Positions 6,995-16,400 of a stretch of DNA of 16,798 nt are shown piece by piece. The DNA lies in contig CAZMFZ010000084.1 of the NCBI GenBank assembly GCA_964565665.1, forward strand, positions 1 to 16,798, read 5' to 3'. The notes below the pieces were generated by a model. The model saw only the letters and a list, made by a program, of their open reading frames with translations, had not been told where the DNA came from and made no database searches. A program made the translations under genes and the position numbers. The DNA comes from CAZMFZ01 sp964565665. Lineage in GTDB: Bacteria > Bacteroidota > Bacteroidia > Cytophagales > UBA9547. Positions within the stretch are counted from its first letter, which is position 1; each line of letters starts with the position of its first letter.

Positions 6995-8050
6995 TTGTTA
7001 AAATTCATCTCAAACCGCCTCTATTATGGACTTTTAGTATTGATTGGGGTTACTATTGTTGTATTTTTTATATTTCACGCCCTGCCAGGCGACCCTGTAG
7101 CCATGATGGCGGGGCAGCGAACAGACGTTTCTACCAAAGAAGCCATTATGAAAGATTTGGGGCTGGATGAGCCACTTAAAAAGCAGCTTATTTATTATTT
7201 CAATGATTTAAGCCCTATTTCCTTTCACCAATCCACACAAGAAAATCAATATAAATACAATTATATTAGCCTCGTCACTATTTCCAATACCGATGTAGTG
7301 CTGAAAGCTCCTTATTTGAGGCGTTCATTTCAATCTAATAAAAAAGTATCTGAAATCATATGGGAACATATTGAAGGTACTTTTTGGCTGGCATTTTGCT
7401 CTATGGTTTTTGCTACTTTATCGGGAATAGTAATGGGAATATTTGCGGGCTTAAATCAAAATTCATGGATTGACCATGCGTTGGTTAGTTTTTCAGTAAT
7501 TGGCATTTCTGCTCCTTCTTTTGTGGCTGCTATACTAATGGCTATGTTTTTCGGGTTTTATTTGGCCGATTATACAGGGCTTAATATTACGGGGCAATTA
7601 TGGGTTACCGATTCTATTCATGGCAAGCAATTAGAGTTGAAAAATTTAATTCTCCCTACTATTACATTAGGTTTGAGGCCTCTGGCAATTATAGTGCAAC
7701 TAACAAGAAGCTCAATGCTCGAAGTATTGTCGCAAGATTATATTCGCACAGCCCGAGCAAAAGGCCTTACAAAATATACTGTAATCGTAAAACACGCCCT
7801 TAAAAATGCCCTTAATCCTGTTATCACTGCCGTTTCGGGCTGGCTGGCTTCACTTATGGCTGGGGCTTTTTTTATAGAATATATTTTTAATTGGAAAGGC
7901 ATTGGCATGGTTACTATTAAGGCTGTAGAGAATTTAGATTTCCCCGTAGTAATGGGTTCTACTTTATTTATTGCATTAATATTTATATTCGTAAATCTTT
8001 TGGTTGATGTGCTATATGCTTTGGTCGACCCAAGGGTACGCTTAGCTTAA
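6995..8050 (+). CDS. ABC transporter permease, DppB/OppB (peptide/nickel) family
   Basis: A 351-aa inner-membrane subunit of a binding-protein-dependent importer. The N-terminus KFISNRLYYGLLVLIGVTIVV through FHALPGDP is the typical first helix and LPGDP motif of DppB/OppB proteins. The EAA loop that contacts the ATPase is clear at 249-275 (DYIRTARAKGLTKYTVIVKH). Further membrane helices lie near 130-152, 162-190, 219-237, 280-297 and 321-343, and the end DPRVRLA is conserved. The start is TTG: no ATG or GTG occurs before the conserved N-terminus. The substrate may be peptides, but no DppC, ATPase or binding protein is present in the window, so it cannot be assigned. It lies 9 nt downstream of the BT_3928-like gene. 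Confidence 0.87.
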   Translation: MLKFISNRLYYGLLVLIGVTIVVFFIFHALPGDPVAMMAGQRTDVSTKEAIMKDLGLDEPLKKQLIYYFNDLSPISFHQSTQENQYKYNYISLVTISNTDVVLKAPYLRRSFQSNKKVSEIIWEHIEGTFWLAFCSMVFATLSGIVMGIFAGLNQNSWIDHALVSFSVIGISAPSFVAAILMAMFFGFYLADYTGLNITGQLWVTDSIHGKQLELKNLILPTITLGLRPLAIIVQLTRSSMLEVLSQDYIRTARAKGLTKYTVIVKHALKNALNPVITAVSGWLASLMAGAFFIEYIFNWKGIGMVTIKAVENLDFPVVMGSTLFIALIFIFVNLLVDVLYALVDPRVRLA

Positions 8051-8153
8051 AAATCTCAAAAAAAGAAAATTAATATTACGTGTTTTGCAAATCGCAGATT
8101 GCTTTTCAGTATGTTGATAAAGTTACTTCTATTCATTCAACTGGTATATAACC

Positions 8154-8708
8154 ATGGCTTTGTTCCTCAAAGATAGCGAGGTTATAGATTTAATAAAAAA
8201 GGGTGACGAAAGAGCCCTCGATTATCTATACAAGAAAAACTATAAAATGATGGTAAATCTCATTGTCAAAAATAATGGCAGTGAGGATGAGGCAAAAGAT
8301 GTATATCAAGATGCCTTGATTGTGTTTTGGCAAAAAACTACCAGTGGCGAATTGGTGATGACATCCAAGATCAGCACATATATATATAGTATCTGTCAAA
8401 ACCTTTGGAGGAAAGAATTAGAACGAAAAAGCCGTTTTTCAAGTGAAGTTGCAGAAAGAGGTGAATCGAAAGATCTGTTAGAGAAAGATGAGAGGGTACA
8501 AATTGTACACAGGTGCCTTGGTCAGTTGGGAGAAAGTTGTAGAAAAATTCTTTCCTATTATTATTTTGATGAATTGTCAATGAACGATATAGCTGAAAAA
8601 ATGGGGTTTGCAAATGCGGACACTGCAAAAACAAAAAAATATAAATGTAAACAAGAGCTTGATAAGCTTATAAAATCTAAGTTCAGTTCGGGCGATTTCC
8701 TTGATTAA
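8154..8708 (+). CDS. ECF-type RNA polymerase sigma factor (sigma-70 family)
   Basis: A 184-aa protein with the two-domain architecture of extracytoplasmic-function sigma factors. Region 2 spans about 20-90 and includes EAKDVYQDALIVFWQK (46-61), which matches region 2.1/2.2 for core RNA polymerase binding; TSKISTYIYSICQN is the 2.3/2.4 part. Region 4 spans about 115-172 (LGESCRKILSYYYFDELSMNDIAEKMGF) and contains the -35-recognising helix-turn-helix. Length is normal for the group. The next gene, a putative anti-sigma partner, starts 5 nt after its stop, which implies cotranscription and release by an envelope signal. No clear promoter is seen in the 103 nt upstream. Confidence 0.9.
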   Translation: MALFLKDSEVIDLIKKGDERALDYLYKKNYKMMVNLIVKNNGSEDEAKDVYQDALIVFWQKTTSGELVMTSKISTYIYSICQNLWRKELERKSRFSSEVAERGESKDLLEKDERVQIVHRCLGQLGESCRKILSYYYFDELSMNDIAEKMGFANADTAKTKKYKCKQELDKLIKSKFSSGDFLD

Positions 8709-8713
8709 AAACC

Positions 8714-9655
8714 ATGAGTAACAACACAAATATTGAAGAAACTATAGAATTGTTTGTAAAAGGCAAGCTTACTGAGCCTGCACTTTCAGATTTTCAAAAC
8801 TTAATGCAAACTGATAAAACAGTTGTGAAAGAAGTAAAACTGCAACAATTAACTACGCAAGCTATTGTTGAACATCGCAGGCTTGCATTGAAATCTCGAT
8901 TAGATAGTATTAATGTGGGTGCTTCTGGTGGTAACGCACCAAATACTTTTGCCAAATATTTTAGTATTAAAAGTGCCGCCATTGTGGTAGCTACTGTCGG
9001 TGTGGGTATTAGTGCTTATTTCTATACCCAAAGTCAAATAGATGCCGCCAACGATAGTGCAACTCAGGCAAATCAAACACTGATATTAGATTCTGTAACT
9101 CAAGATGGAGGATCAAATGAAAATAACACGCAACAGATTGCCATAAATCGTCAACAATCATCGGAAATTGAAAATAATACTGAGGTAAAAGTTGAATCAA
9201 GCATTGAGCGTGTAGAAAAACCAAAAGTTGGAAAGTCTTTTTTAGGATTGAAAAAGAAAAAAACTTCAGCTAATGGTGAACAAATGTTAGATCAGAAATT
9301 TGAAGATGGAAGTGAAGCCGATATAGCAGCCAATATGCCGAAGTCACCCGTTACTATAGCCACAGGAGAAAAAGTGGTGAACACTGCCGATGTAGACATT
9401 AAAAATGTACAAGATGGCAGACATAGTTTTCATTATATGCTCAAAGAAAGCACTTTATTTCTTTATGGAAATTTTGATGCGTCTCCTTACGAGATATTAG
9501 AGTTCAATGAAAAAGAAGGACAATCTATTTATTTATTCTACGACCAATCATTTTTTACTTTGAAAAAAGGACAAACAGAACCAATCAAATTGAAGAGAAT
9601 TTCTGATAACAAGCTGGTACAAGACTTGACAGAAGCTAGAAATAAAAAGCATTAG
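8714..9655 (+). CDS. Putative transmembrane anti-sigma factor (partner of the ECF sigma factor)
   Basis: A 313-aa protein not recognised as a named family. Residues 6-60 (IEETIELFVKGKL, SDFQNLMQTD, VVKEVKLQQ) follow the pattern of the short cytoplasmic helical domain found in many Bacteroidota anti-sigma factors, without the zinc-binding HXXXCXXC. One membrane helix spans about 84-104 (IKSAAIVVATVGVGISAYFY). A polar linker rich in Asn, Gln, Ser and Glu follows (105-180), then a basic patch and a C-terminal domain near 238-313 with alternating hydrophobic residues (LFLYGNFD, SIYLFYDQSFFTL) that suggest beta strands and would be periplasmic. The anti-sigma role rests on position 5 nt after the sigma gene and on topology. 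It could instead be a sigma-controlled envelope protein. Confidence 0.65.
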   Translation: MSNNTNIEETIELFVKGKLTEPALSDFQNLMQTDKTVVKEVKLQQLTTQAIVEHRRLALKSRLDSINVGASGGNAPNTFAKYFSIKSAAIVVATVGVGISAYFYTQSQIDAANDSATQANQTLILDSVTQDGGSNENNTQQIAINRQQSSEIENNTEVKVESSIERVEKPKVGKSFLGLKKKKTSANGEQMLDQKFEDGSEADIAANMPKSPVTIATGEKVVNTADVDIKNVQDGRHSFHYMLKESTLFLYGNFDASPYEILEFNEKEGQSIYLFYDQSFFTLKKGQTEPIKLKRISDNKLVQDLTEARNKKH

Positions 9656-9675
9656 AAAAAGGTGATCCCAATTCA

Positions 9676-9710
9676 AAAGGCTGAGTCAGAGATTGATTCA
9701 GCCTTTTTTG
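9676..9710 (+). terminator. Intrinsic terminator of the sigma / anti-sigma operon
   Basis: Thirteen-bp stem with a single G:T pair (9676-9688 with 9694-9706) and a 5-nt loop, running into TTTTTTG. A stretch of four T also follows on the minus strand, so it may serve both this operon and the convergent yifB gene. Confidence 0.85.
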
Positions 9711-9786
9711 TTTCAGTCAAAATTAGAAAAAATGCGCGCAATATTTGGTTTGAAGCCTATAAAACAGCAATTACTAAATTTCTTGT

Positions 9787-11325
9787 TCAATTTCCCCAAC
9801 TGGCTCTATCAAGGCTTCGATATTGAATGGCTTCCGCCAAGTGTTCTATTTTAATATCATCACTATCTGACAAATCGGCTATCGTTCTCGATACTTTCAA
9901 TATTCTGTCGTAAGCTCTGGCAGAAAGTCCCAATCGCTCCATAGCTTTTTGAATTAATAATTTGCCTGCTTCATTGAGCGTACATATATCTTTCACCATT
10001 TGAGGTGGCATCATTGCATTAGAGAAAATATCAGGATGTTTTTGAAATCTAGCAATTTGCCTTTCTCTAGCTTTTATCACACGATTGCGTATGCTATCGC
10101 TTGGTTCGGCTTTTCTATCTGCCGATAATTTATCAAAACTCACAGGCGTTACCTCCACATGCAAGTCTATTCTATCAAGCAAAGGCCCACTTATTTTATT
10201 CAAATACTTCTGCACTGTGCCAGGTGCACATGTACATTCTTTATCAGGATGATTGAAATAGCCACACGGACACGGATTCATGCTTGCCACCAACATAAAA
10301 TTGGCAGGATATTCCACCGAAATTTTTGCTCTGGAAATGGTAACTCGCCTTTCCTCAAGTGGTTGTCGCATTACTTCTAAAGCCGTTCGTTTAAATTCTG
10401 GCAATTCATCAAGAAACAACACACCATTGTGAGCCAAAGATATTTCACCTGGTTGCGGGTTGCCACCACCGCCCACCAAAGCCACATCTGAAATGGTATG
10501 GTGCGGGCTACGAAATGGTCGAATAGATAATAATGTGGCCTCTTTGCCCAATTTTCCGGCTACTGAATGAATTTTGGTAGTCTCCAATGCTTCAACCAAC
10601 GACAATGGGGGTAAAATGGAGGGCAATCGCTTGGCTAACATAGTTTTCCCTGCCCCCGGTGGGCCAATCATTATCACATTGTGGCCACCTGCTGCAGCTA
10701 CCTCCATAGCTCTTTTTATATTTTCTTGCCCCTGCACTTGCGAAAAATTGGCATCATATTCATTTTGAGTAGTAAAGAATAAGTCGCGCGTATCGGTAAC
10801 CAAAGGCTCAATTTTCAAATTTCCTTCTAGAAAATCTACCGCTTCTTGCAAATGTTCTACGCCAATAATGTCTAAATTATTTACTATCGAGGCCTCTTTT
10901 GCATTTTCTTTGGGCAAAATAAACCCTTTATAGCCTTGCTTTCTAGCTTCGATGGCAATAGGTAAAGCGCCCTTAATGGGTCGAAGAATGCCATCCAGTG
11001 CCAACTCTCCCAAAATGATATACCTATCCAAATCTTGGGCTACAATCTGATCGGACGCTTTTAAAACTGCCAATGCAATGGGCAAATCGTAGCTCGATCC
11101 CTCTTTTCTAACATCTGCCGGGGCAAGGTTTACTACTATTTTCTGCCTTGGCATTTTGTAACCCAAATGCTTCATTGCCGATTCCACCCTTTGTTCACTC
11201 TCTTTTACAGCACTATCGGGCAATCCTACCAAATAAAAATCTTTACCTTGACTTACATTTACTTCTACCGTTATCACATAGGCATTTACACCTATAATAG
11301 TTCCTCCAAACGCTTTAGAAAGCAT
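9787..11325 (-). CDS. yifB: YifB/ComM-family Mg-chelatase-like AAA ATPase
   Basis: A 512-aa cytoplasmic protein close to the usual family length. Residues 1 to about 165 form the N-terminal ChlI/Lon-S16-like domain (VGLPDSAVKESEQRV, VNLAPADVRKEG, LGELALDG). The AAA core follows, with Walker A GPPGAGKT (221-228), the FRSPHHTISDVALVGGG block (271-287), Walker B LFLDE (303-307) and a PCPCG...CTC cysteine cluster (352-366). The C-terminal Mg_chelatase_C domain (SARAYDRILKVSRTIADL, IQYRSLDR) ends the protein. In Vibrio and Haemophilus, ComM is a hexameric helicase that promotes branch migration during natural transformation; in most other bacteria the role is untested. The ATG start gives the canonical MLSKAFGG-type N-terminus. 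It is divergent from the next gene across 178 bp. Confidence 0.93.
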   Translation of the reverse strand: MLSKAFGGTIIGVNAYVITVEVNVSQGKDFYLVGLPDSAVKESEQRVESAMKHLGYKMPRQKIVVNLAPADVRKEGSSYDLPIALAVLKASDQIVAQDLDRYIILGELALDGILRPIKGALPIAIEARKQGYKGFILPKENAKEASIVNNLDIIGVEHLQEAVDFLEGNLKIEPLVTDTRDLFFTTQNEYDANFSQVQGQENIKRAMEVAAAGGHNVIMIGPPGAGKTMLAKRLPSILPPLSLVEALETTKIHSVAGKLGKEATLLSIRPFRSPHHTISDVALVGGGGNPQPGEISLAHNGVLFLDELPEFKRTALEVMRQPLEERRVTISRAKISVEYPANFMLVASMNPCPCGYFNHPDKECTCAPGTVQKYLNKISGPLLDRIDLHVEVTPVSFDKLSADRKAEPSDSIRNRVIKARERQIARFQKHPDIFSNAMMPPQMVKDICTLNEAGKLLIQKAMERLGLSARAYDRILKVSRTIADLSDSDDIKIEHLAEAIQYRSLDRASWGN

Positions 11326-11370
11326 ATTTTACTATATTGAATATTATTAATTCTTTAAAACTAGAGCGAA

Positions 11371-11400
11371 AAAATCTATTTGCTTACTATAAAATTACAA
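11371..11400 (-). promoter_or_regulatory. Candidate Bacteroidota-type promoter for yifB
   Basis: On the minus strand, TTG (11400-11398), a 19-nt spacer and TAGATTTT (11378-11371) match the TTG / TAnnTTTG pattern with one mismatch, giving a 5' leader of about 40 nt. The region is very AT-rich, so chance matches are easy. Confidence 0.35.
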
Positions 11401-11473
11401 TATGTTGTAAGAAAAAAAGGTTAAAAAATCAAAAATAATTGGATAAAAAACCGACTATTAAATTTATCTTACT

Positions 11474-11481
11474 TAAATTTG
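11474..11481 (+). promoter_or_regulatory. Candidate -7 promoter box for the 472-aa protein
   Basis: TAAATTTG is an exact match to the Bacteroidota -7 consensus TAnnTTTG and ends 22 nt before the ATG, so the predicted leader is short. No TTG lies at the usual 17-23 nt spacing upstream, which weakens the call. Confidence 0.35.
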
Positions 11482-11503
11482 TTTTTTTAAACCATTAGCT
11501 ACC

Positions 11504-12922
11504 ATGAGTCAATTACAATCGTTTTTAAATGTACTTCAACCGACTGAGATTTCAAAACTGAAAAAAATCAGATTGATTGGAAAAGAAAAAAGAGTATTCG
11601 ATTTTATATATTCTTTTCGCTACAAAGAACTTCCAGAAGTGGAAGACATTTGTAAGGAAATGGAAATAACATCGACCCACTTTTACAAAATTTGTTCGGT
11701 TTTGATGGATAAGTTTTACGATGAGCTTATTCCGGAGAGAGGCTACAATCTTTTGTTTTACTTAAATAGAAAAGACCTCTACAACCATTTCACTCACGAA
11801 ATGTTGATGCAGGAGAAAGATATGCTTAAAGAGGGCGAAACTAAAGCTGTACTTGAGCACTTTTACTCGAAATGTTTCGAATTGCTACAAAGAGTTTCTG
11901 CTAAAAATCTAGATGAGGATTTAATTATTTCCTATGGTGAAAAATATCTGGCCATAAAGAAAGACAAGAAAGAGCATGACGAATTTTATGTACGCAACAG
12001 CTTCTTGGCTACCAAACTGTATTTGCTGAAAGCCACTAGAAAAGATGTAGAGGCTTCAAAAGAGATACATGAAGAGCTTGAGAAAACTGAACAAGAGCTT
12101 GTAAAATCCAAGAATATACCTGCCAAGTTTCAATTGAATAAGGCAATGTCGGTGTATTACAATCACAGCTCGGGCGAACCCCAAAAAGTAATTCAGTATT
12201 TGACAAACAATTTAGAGCTGATAGAAGCGAATTCTGCAGTTTTTAGCAAGGAAGAATTAGCATTGACAAAATGTAAAATTGCTGAAATGTACTATATGGA
12301 TAGTGAATTTGAGAAATCATTTGAAGAATACTCGGCAAATTTTGAAGCCTACAGCGATATTTTAGAAAATGATTTTTATCACCATGCCAAATTTGCTCAA
12401 GTGGCGTTGATAATATCTAAATATGATTTTGCCAAAGAATTAATTGCCAATCGTTTCAATATATTTATAGATAGCAAACAAGCTGGATCAGGCACAATGG
12501 GAAGCTTGTTATTTGCCAAATATTATTTGCTTACAGGCAATTATGATGAGGCTAATAAATATATTCAGAATGCTAAAAAGCTTGTTTCTAAAAGCTTCTA
12601 CATTCAATATGAATTTGAAACTAGAATTTTGGAAAATATATATTTTATATTTAAACACGATTTCAAACAGGCCAAATCTTTGCTTAAAAAGAATATCAAA
12701 TTCATGAATTCTAAAGGATTTAACTTGAAGAATAGTGAAATGATATATGTATTTGTGTTGCTAGAGGAAATATTAAAACCAGAATTCAGGGATAGAAATC
12801 TAAACAATAGATTGCTTACTAAGCTTGATTTACTACACAATTCTTATGCCGCATTTTATGGCAAAATAGTAGATATGGTAATGAAAAGCGTGAGCAAATC
12901 GTATTTAATTGTCAATCAATAA
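11504..12922 (+). CDS. Hypothetical protein with winged-helix-like N-terminus and TPR-like helical repeats
   Basis: I do not recognise this 472-aa protein. It has no signal peptide or membrane segment and is rich in Lys and Glu, so it is probably cytoplasmic. Residues about 25-75 (KRVFDFIYSFRYKELPEVEDICKEMEITSTHFYKIC) have the length and pattern of a small helix-turn-helix. From about 100 onward the sequence is a series of amphipathic helix pairs with the Tyr/Ala/Leu spacing of tetratricopeptide-type repeats (AEMYYMDSEFEKSFEEYSA, FAKYYLLTGNYDEANKYI), which suggests a protein-interaction scaffold. ATG start at 11504. It ends 18 nt before a strong terminator, so it appears to be a single-gene transcript. 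A regulatory role is only a guess. Confidence 0.8.
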   Translation: MSQLQSFLNVLQPTEISKLKKIRLIGKEKRVFDFIYSFRYKELPEVEDICKEMEITSTHFYKICSVLMDKFYDELIPERGYNLLFYLNRKDLYNHFTHEMLMQEKDMLKEGETKAVLEHFYSKCFELLQRVSAKNLDEDLIISYGEKYLAIKKDKKEHDEFYVRNSFLATKLYLLKATRKDVEASKEIHEELEKTEQELVKSKNIPAKFQLNKAMSVYYNHSSGEPQKVIQYLTNNLELIEANSAVFSKEELALTKCKIAEMYYMDSEFEKSFEEYSANFEAYSDILENDFYHHAKFAQVALIISKYDFAKELIANRFNIFIDSKQAGSGTMGSLLFAKYYLLTGNYDEANKYIQNAKKLVSKSFYIQYEFETRILENIYFIFKHDFKQAKSLLKKNIKFMNSKGFNLKNSEMIYVFVLLEEILKPEFRDRNLNNRLLTKLDLLHNSYAAFYGKIVDMVMKSVSKSYLIVNQ

Positions 12923-12940
12923 AGTTTTTTATTGTAAATT

Positions 12941-12977
12941 AAACCCGTTAAATGCCTTTACATTTAACGGGTTTTTC
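12941..12977 (+). terminator. Strong intrinsic terminator between the 472-aa protein and the metal-efflux genes
   Basis: Perfect 14-bp stem (12941-12954 with 12961-12974), 6-nt loop, then a T-run. It ends only 6 nt before the ATG of the next gene, so it may act either as a plain terminator or as an attenuator for the efflux genes. Confidence 0.88.
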
Positions 12978-12982
12978 ATTTT

Positions 12983-13354
12983 ATGCAAAAGCTAATCTCT
13001 ATTTTTATAGCTTTTTTAATTTTTACCGCCAGTTTAATGCCAAAATTGGATATAGAGGAATTTGCTAAGATTCCAAGGTTGGTAAATCATTATTATGAAC
13101 ATTCGAAATTATGCCATGAGCTGAATTTTTTAGATTTTTTGGCCGAGCATTATCAAAGCTCTCACAAAGACAACCCCGAACATGAAGGCTTACCCTTTTT
13201 GAGCCATCAAAGTGCAAATGTGGTATTTGTATTGAATGAAATTAAGATTCAACTTTTTGAAACCATTGCATTTGCTCCTAAATTTTTTACTTTTTCTGTC
13301 GTCAAATTTATTTCCATATCTGGAAAATCGCTATTTCAGCCCCCTAAAGTTTAA
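12983..13354 (+). CDS. Small His-rich predicted periplasmic protein upstream of the RND pump
   Basis: A 123-aa protein. The first about 20 residues (MQKLISIFIAFLIFTASLMP) form a signal peptide or membrane anchor. Residues 36-75 hold seven His (36, 40, 45, 56, 61, 67, 75), Cys44 and several Glu/Asp, an arrangement suited to binding transition metals. A second hydrophobic stretch lies near 95-113. From memory, similarly small uncharacterised proteins with an IEELAKIP-like motif often precede CzcA/CusA genes in Bacteroidota; I cannot check that here. It is followed after 93 nt by the RND pump on the same strand, with no strong terminator between them. A metal-binding or sensing role is inferred. 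Confidence 0.7.
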   Translation: MQKLISIFIAFLIFTASLMPKLDIEEFAKIPRLVNHYYEHSKLCHELNFLDFLAEHYQSSHKDNPEHEGLPFLSHQSANVVFVLNEIKIQLFETIAFAPKFFTFSVVKFISISGKSLFQPPKV

Positions 13355-13447
13355 TTGAATTAACTTTTTTTGATTTGGTCAGGCTTTTACCAACAAGACT
13401 TCTGACCGAGAACTCGAATTTTTTATTTCAATTAAATTAATGCGATT

Positions 13448-16400
13448 GTGTTAGACAGCATCATTCATTTTTCAATTAAAAACAAGCCTATAATCGGGCT
13501 TTTTACACTTGCATTGATAATTTGGGGCGGCTGGTCTGCCACAAAAATACCCATCGATGCGGTGCCTGACATTACCAACAATCAGGTACAAATCATAACT
13601 ACGACTCCGGCTTTGGCAGCCCCAGAAGTGGAAAGGCTTATCACTTTTCCATTGGAGTTGGGCATGGCTAACATTCCGAAAATAGAAGAGATTAGATCGT
13701 TTTCTCGTTTTGGACTTTCGCTAGTAACTATTGTTTTTGAAGATGGGGTAGATATATATTGGGCCAGACAGCAAGTAAGTGAAAGGCTGGCAGTCGCTTC
13801 GCAATCTATCCCTGCCGGCATTGGCACCCCATATTTGGGGCCTATTACTACAGGGCTTGGTGAAATTTACCAGTATACAATTAGGGTCGAAAAAGGATTT
13901 GAGCAGAAATATAATATTACTACACTTCGAACCATTCAAGATTGGACGGTGAGAAGGCAACTGCTTGGCACGCCCGGTTTGGCAGATGTAAGCAGCTTTG
14001 GCGGCTTTTTGAAGCAATACGAAATTGCTTTAAACCCCGATAGACTACGCAGTATGCATGTGACTGCCGATGAAATATTTAAAGCCTTGCAACAGAACAA
14101 CCAAAATACAGGTGGTGCTTACATTGAAAAGAAACCCAATGCATATTTTATCCGCACAGAAGGTTTAATAAAATCATTGAGCGAAATCGAAAACATTGTA
14201 GTGAGGCAAAATACAAATGGGCTTCCCCTATTCATTCGAGATGTGGCAGAGGTGCGATTTGGCCATGCTATACGCTTTGGAGCAATGACATTGAATAACG
14301 AGGGCGAAGCTATAGGTGGGATAGTGCTTATGCTAAAAGGTGAAAATTCATCGAAAGTGATAGCAGAAGTAAAAAAGCGAATTACCGAAATTCAAAAATT
14401 ACTACCTGAAGGCCTAACTATTGAGCCTTTCCTCGATAGAACAAAATTGGTAAATAAAGCCATTGAGACAGTTTCCAAAAATCTGATTGAAGGAGCTTTG
14501 ATTGTAGTATTTGTGCTGGTGCTAATGCTAGGAAATTTGAAAGCCGGGCTTGTGGTCGCATCTATGATTCCTCTTTCTATGCTTTTTGCCATTGCGATGA
14601 TGAATTTATTTGGAGTTTCAGGCAATTTGATGTCGCTGGGAGCGATAGATTTTGGTCTGATTGTAGATGGGGCGGTGATAATTGTAGAAGCATCGCTTCA
14701 TCACTTGGCGTTAAATTTCCTCAAACCCAACCAGCAAAAGCTTGAGATTGCCATTACCAAACAGCAAATGGACGATGAAATTTACCATTCTGCATCGAAA
14801 ATCAGAAACTCAGCTGCCTTTGGTGAGATTATTATATTAATAGTTTATTTGCCAATATGGGCACTTACTGGTGTAGAAGGCAAGATGTTTAAGCCCATGG
14901 CACAAACCGTGTCTTTCGCTATTTTGGGTGCATTTTTATTGTCGATTACTTATGTACCCATGATGTCGGCATTGGTTTTTGACAGAAAATTAAAGTTCAA
15001 CTCCAAAATCTCAGATGGATTAATTGCTTTCTTCCACAAAGTTTACAGACCCGTTATTTCATTCGCCATTAGAAAACAATTGATTTTAATTGGCATTTCA
15101 CTGCTAATGCTGATAAGTTCGGTATATGTTTTTCTGCAATTGGGCGGTGAATTTATTCCTACCTTAGAAGAAGGTGATTTTGCTGTAGAATCGAGATTGA
15201 TGCCAGGTTCTTCACTAAACGAAACCGTGGATATGGCTGAAAAATCAGCTCAAATATTGAAAGATAGATTTCCAGAGGTTATAAATGTAGTGGGAAAAAT
15301 AGGCTCGTCAGAAATTCCGGTAGATCCTATGCCTGTAGAATCTTGCGATTTAATAATCACACTTAAAGATAAATCGGAATGGAAATCAGCGAAAACACGT
15401 GAAGAATTGACTGAGAAAATGCAAGCAGCATTGGCAGAAATTCCCGGGGTGAGTTATGGTTTTCAACAACCAATCCAAATGCGATTCAATGAGCTGATGA
15501 CTGGAGCAAGGCAAGATGTGGTACTAAAAATTTATGGAGACGACCTAGACTCTTTAGCCATTCTGGCTGAAAGCATTGGAAAATTGGCATCGGGAGTAAA
15601 TGGTGCAAAAGATATTTATGTAGAAAAAATAACAGGATTACCCCAAATTCAAATCATACTCGATAGACAAAAGATTGCCCAGTTTGGAGTGACTATCGAT
15701 GATATAAACCGAACCGTACGCACTGCATTTGCGGGGGAAACTGCCGGATTGGTTTTCGAAGGCGAGAAAAGATTTGATTTGGTGGTGCGGCTGCGAGAAG
15801 AAAGCCGAAAAAGTATGGAAGATATCAGCCAATTATATATTTCAAATGCAAAAGGCGATTTGATTCCTATTACCCAAGTGGCTTCAATTGAAATGAAAAC
15901 GGCACCGAGTCAAATACAAAGAGATTTTACAAAACGAAGAATTGTGGTTGGATTTAATGTGAGGAATAGAGACGTGGAATCTTTGGTAAAAGACGTAAAG
16001 GCTAAAATAGATAATGAAATTAAATTGCCTGAGGGTTATTCGGTAACGTATGGCGGAAGCTTTAAAAATTTGCAAGAGGCCAAAACCAGACTTGCCATTG
16101 CCCTGCCTTTAGCATTGCTTTTGATATTGGTGTTGCTATATTTTACATTTCATTCAATGAAGTATTGTTTGCTCATTTTCAGTGCCATTCCGCTTTCTGC
16201 TATTGGCGGTTTAGCAGCCCTTTGGCTTAGAGGAATGCCTTTTAGTATTTCGGCAGGAGTTGGTTTTATCGCTTTGTTTGGCGTGGCAGTGTTAAATGGA
16301 ATAGTACTTATTTCTGAGTTTAATAGCTTGAAAATCAATGGTTCACACAATTTATTGAAAGTAATACTTCAGGGCACACAAAATCGATTACGCCCAGTGT

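Noticed and set aside
13377..13407. GGTCAG/CTGACC inverted repeat between the His-rich gene and the RND pump
   Set aside because: Only 6 bp of stem with a 19-nt loop and no T-run; too weak to call a terminator or operator.
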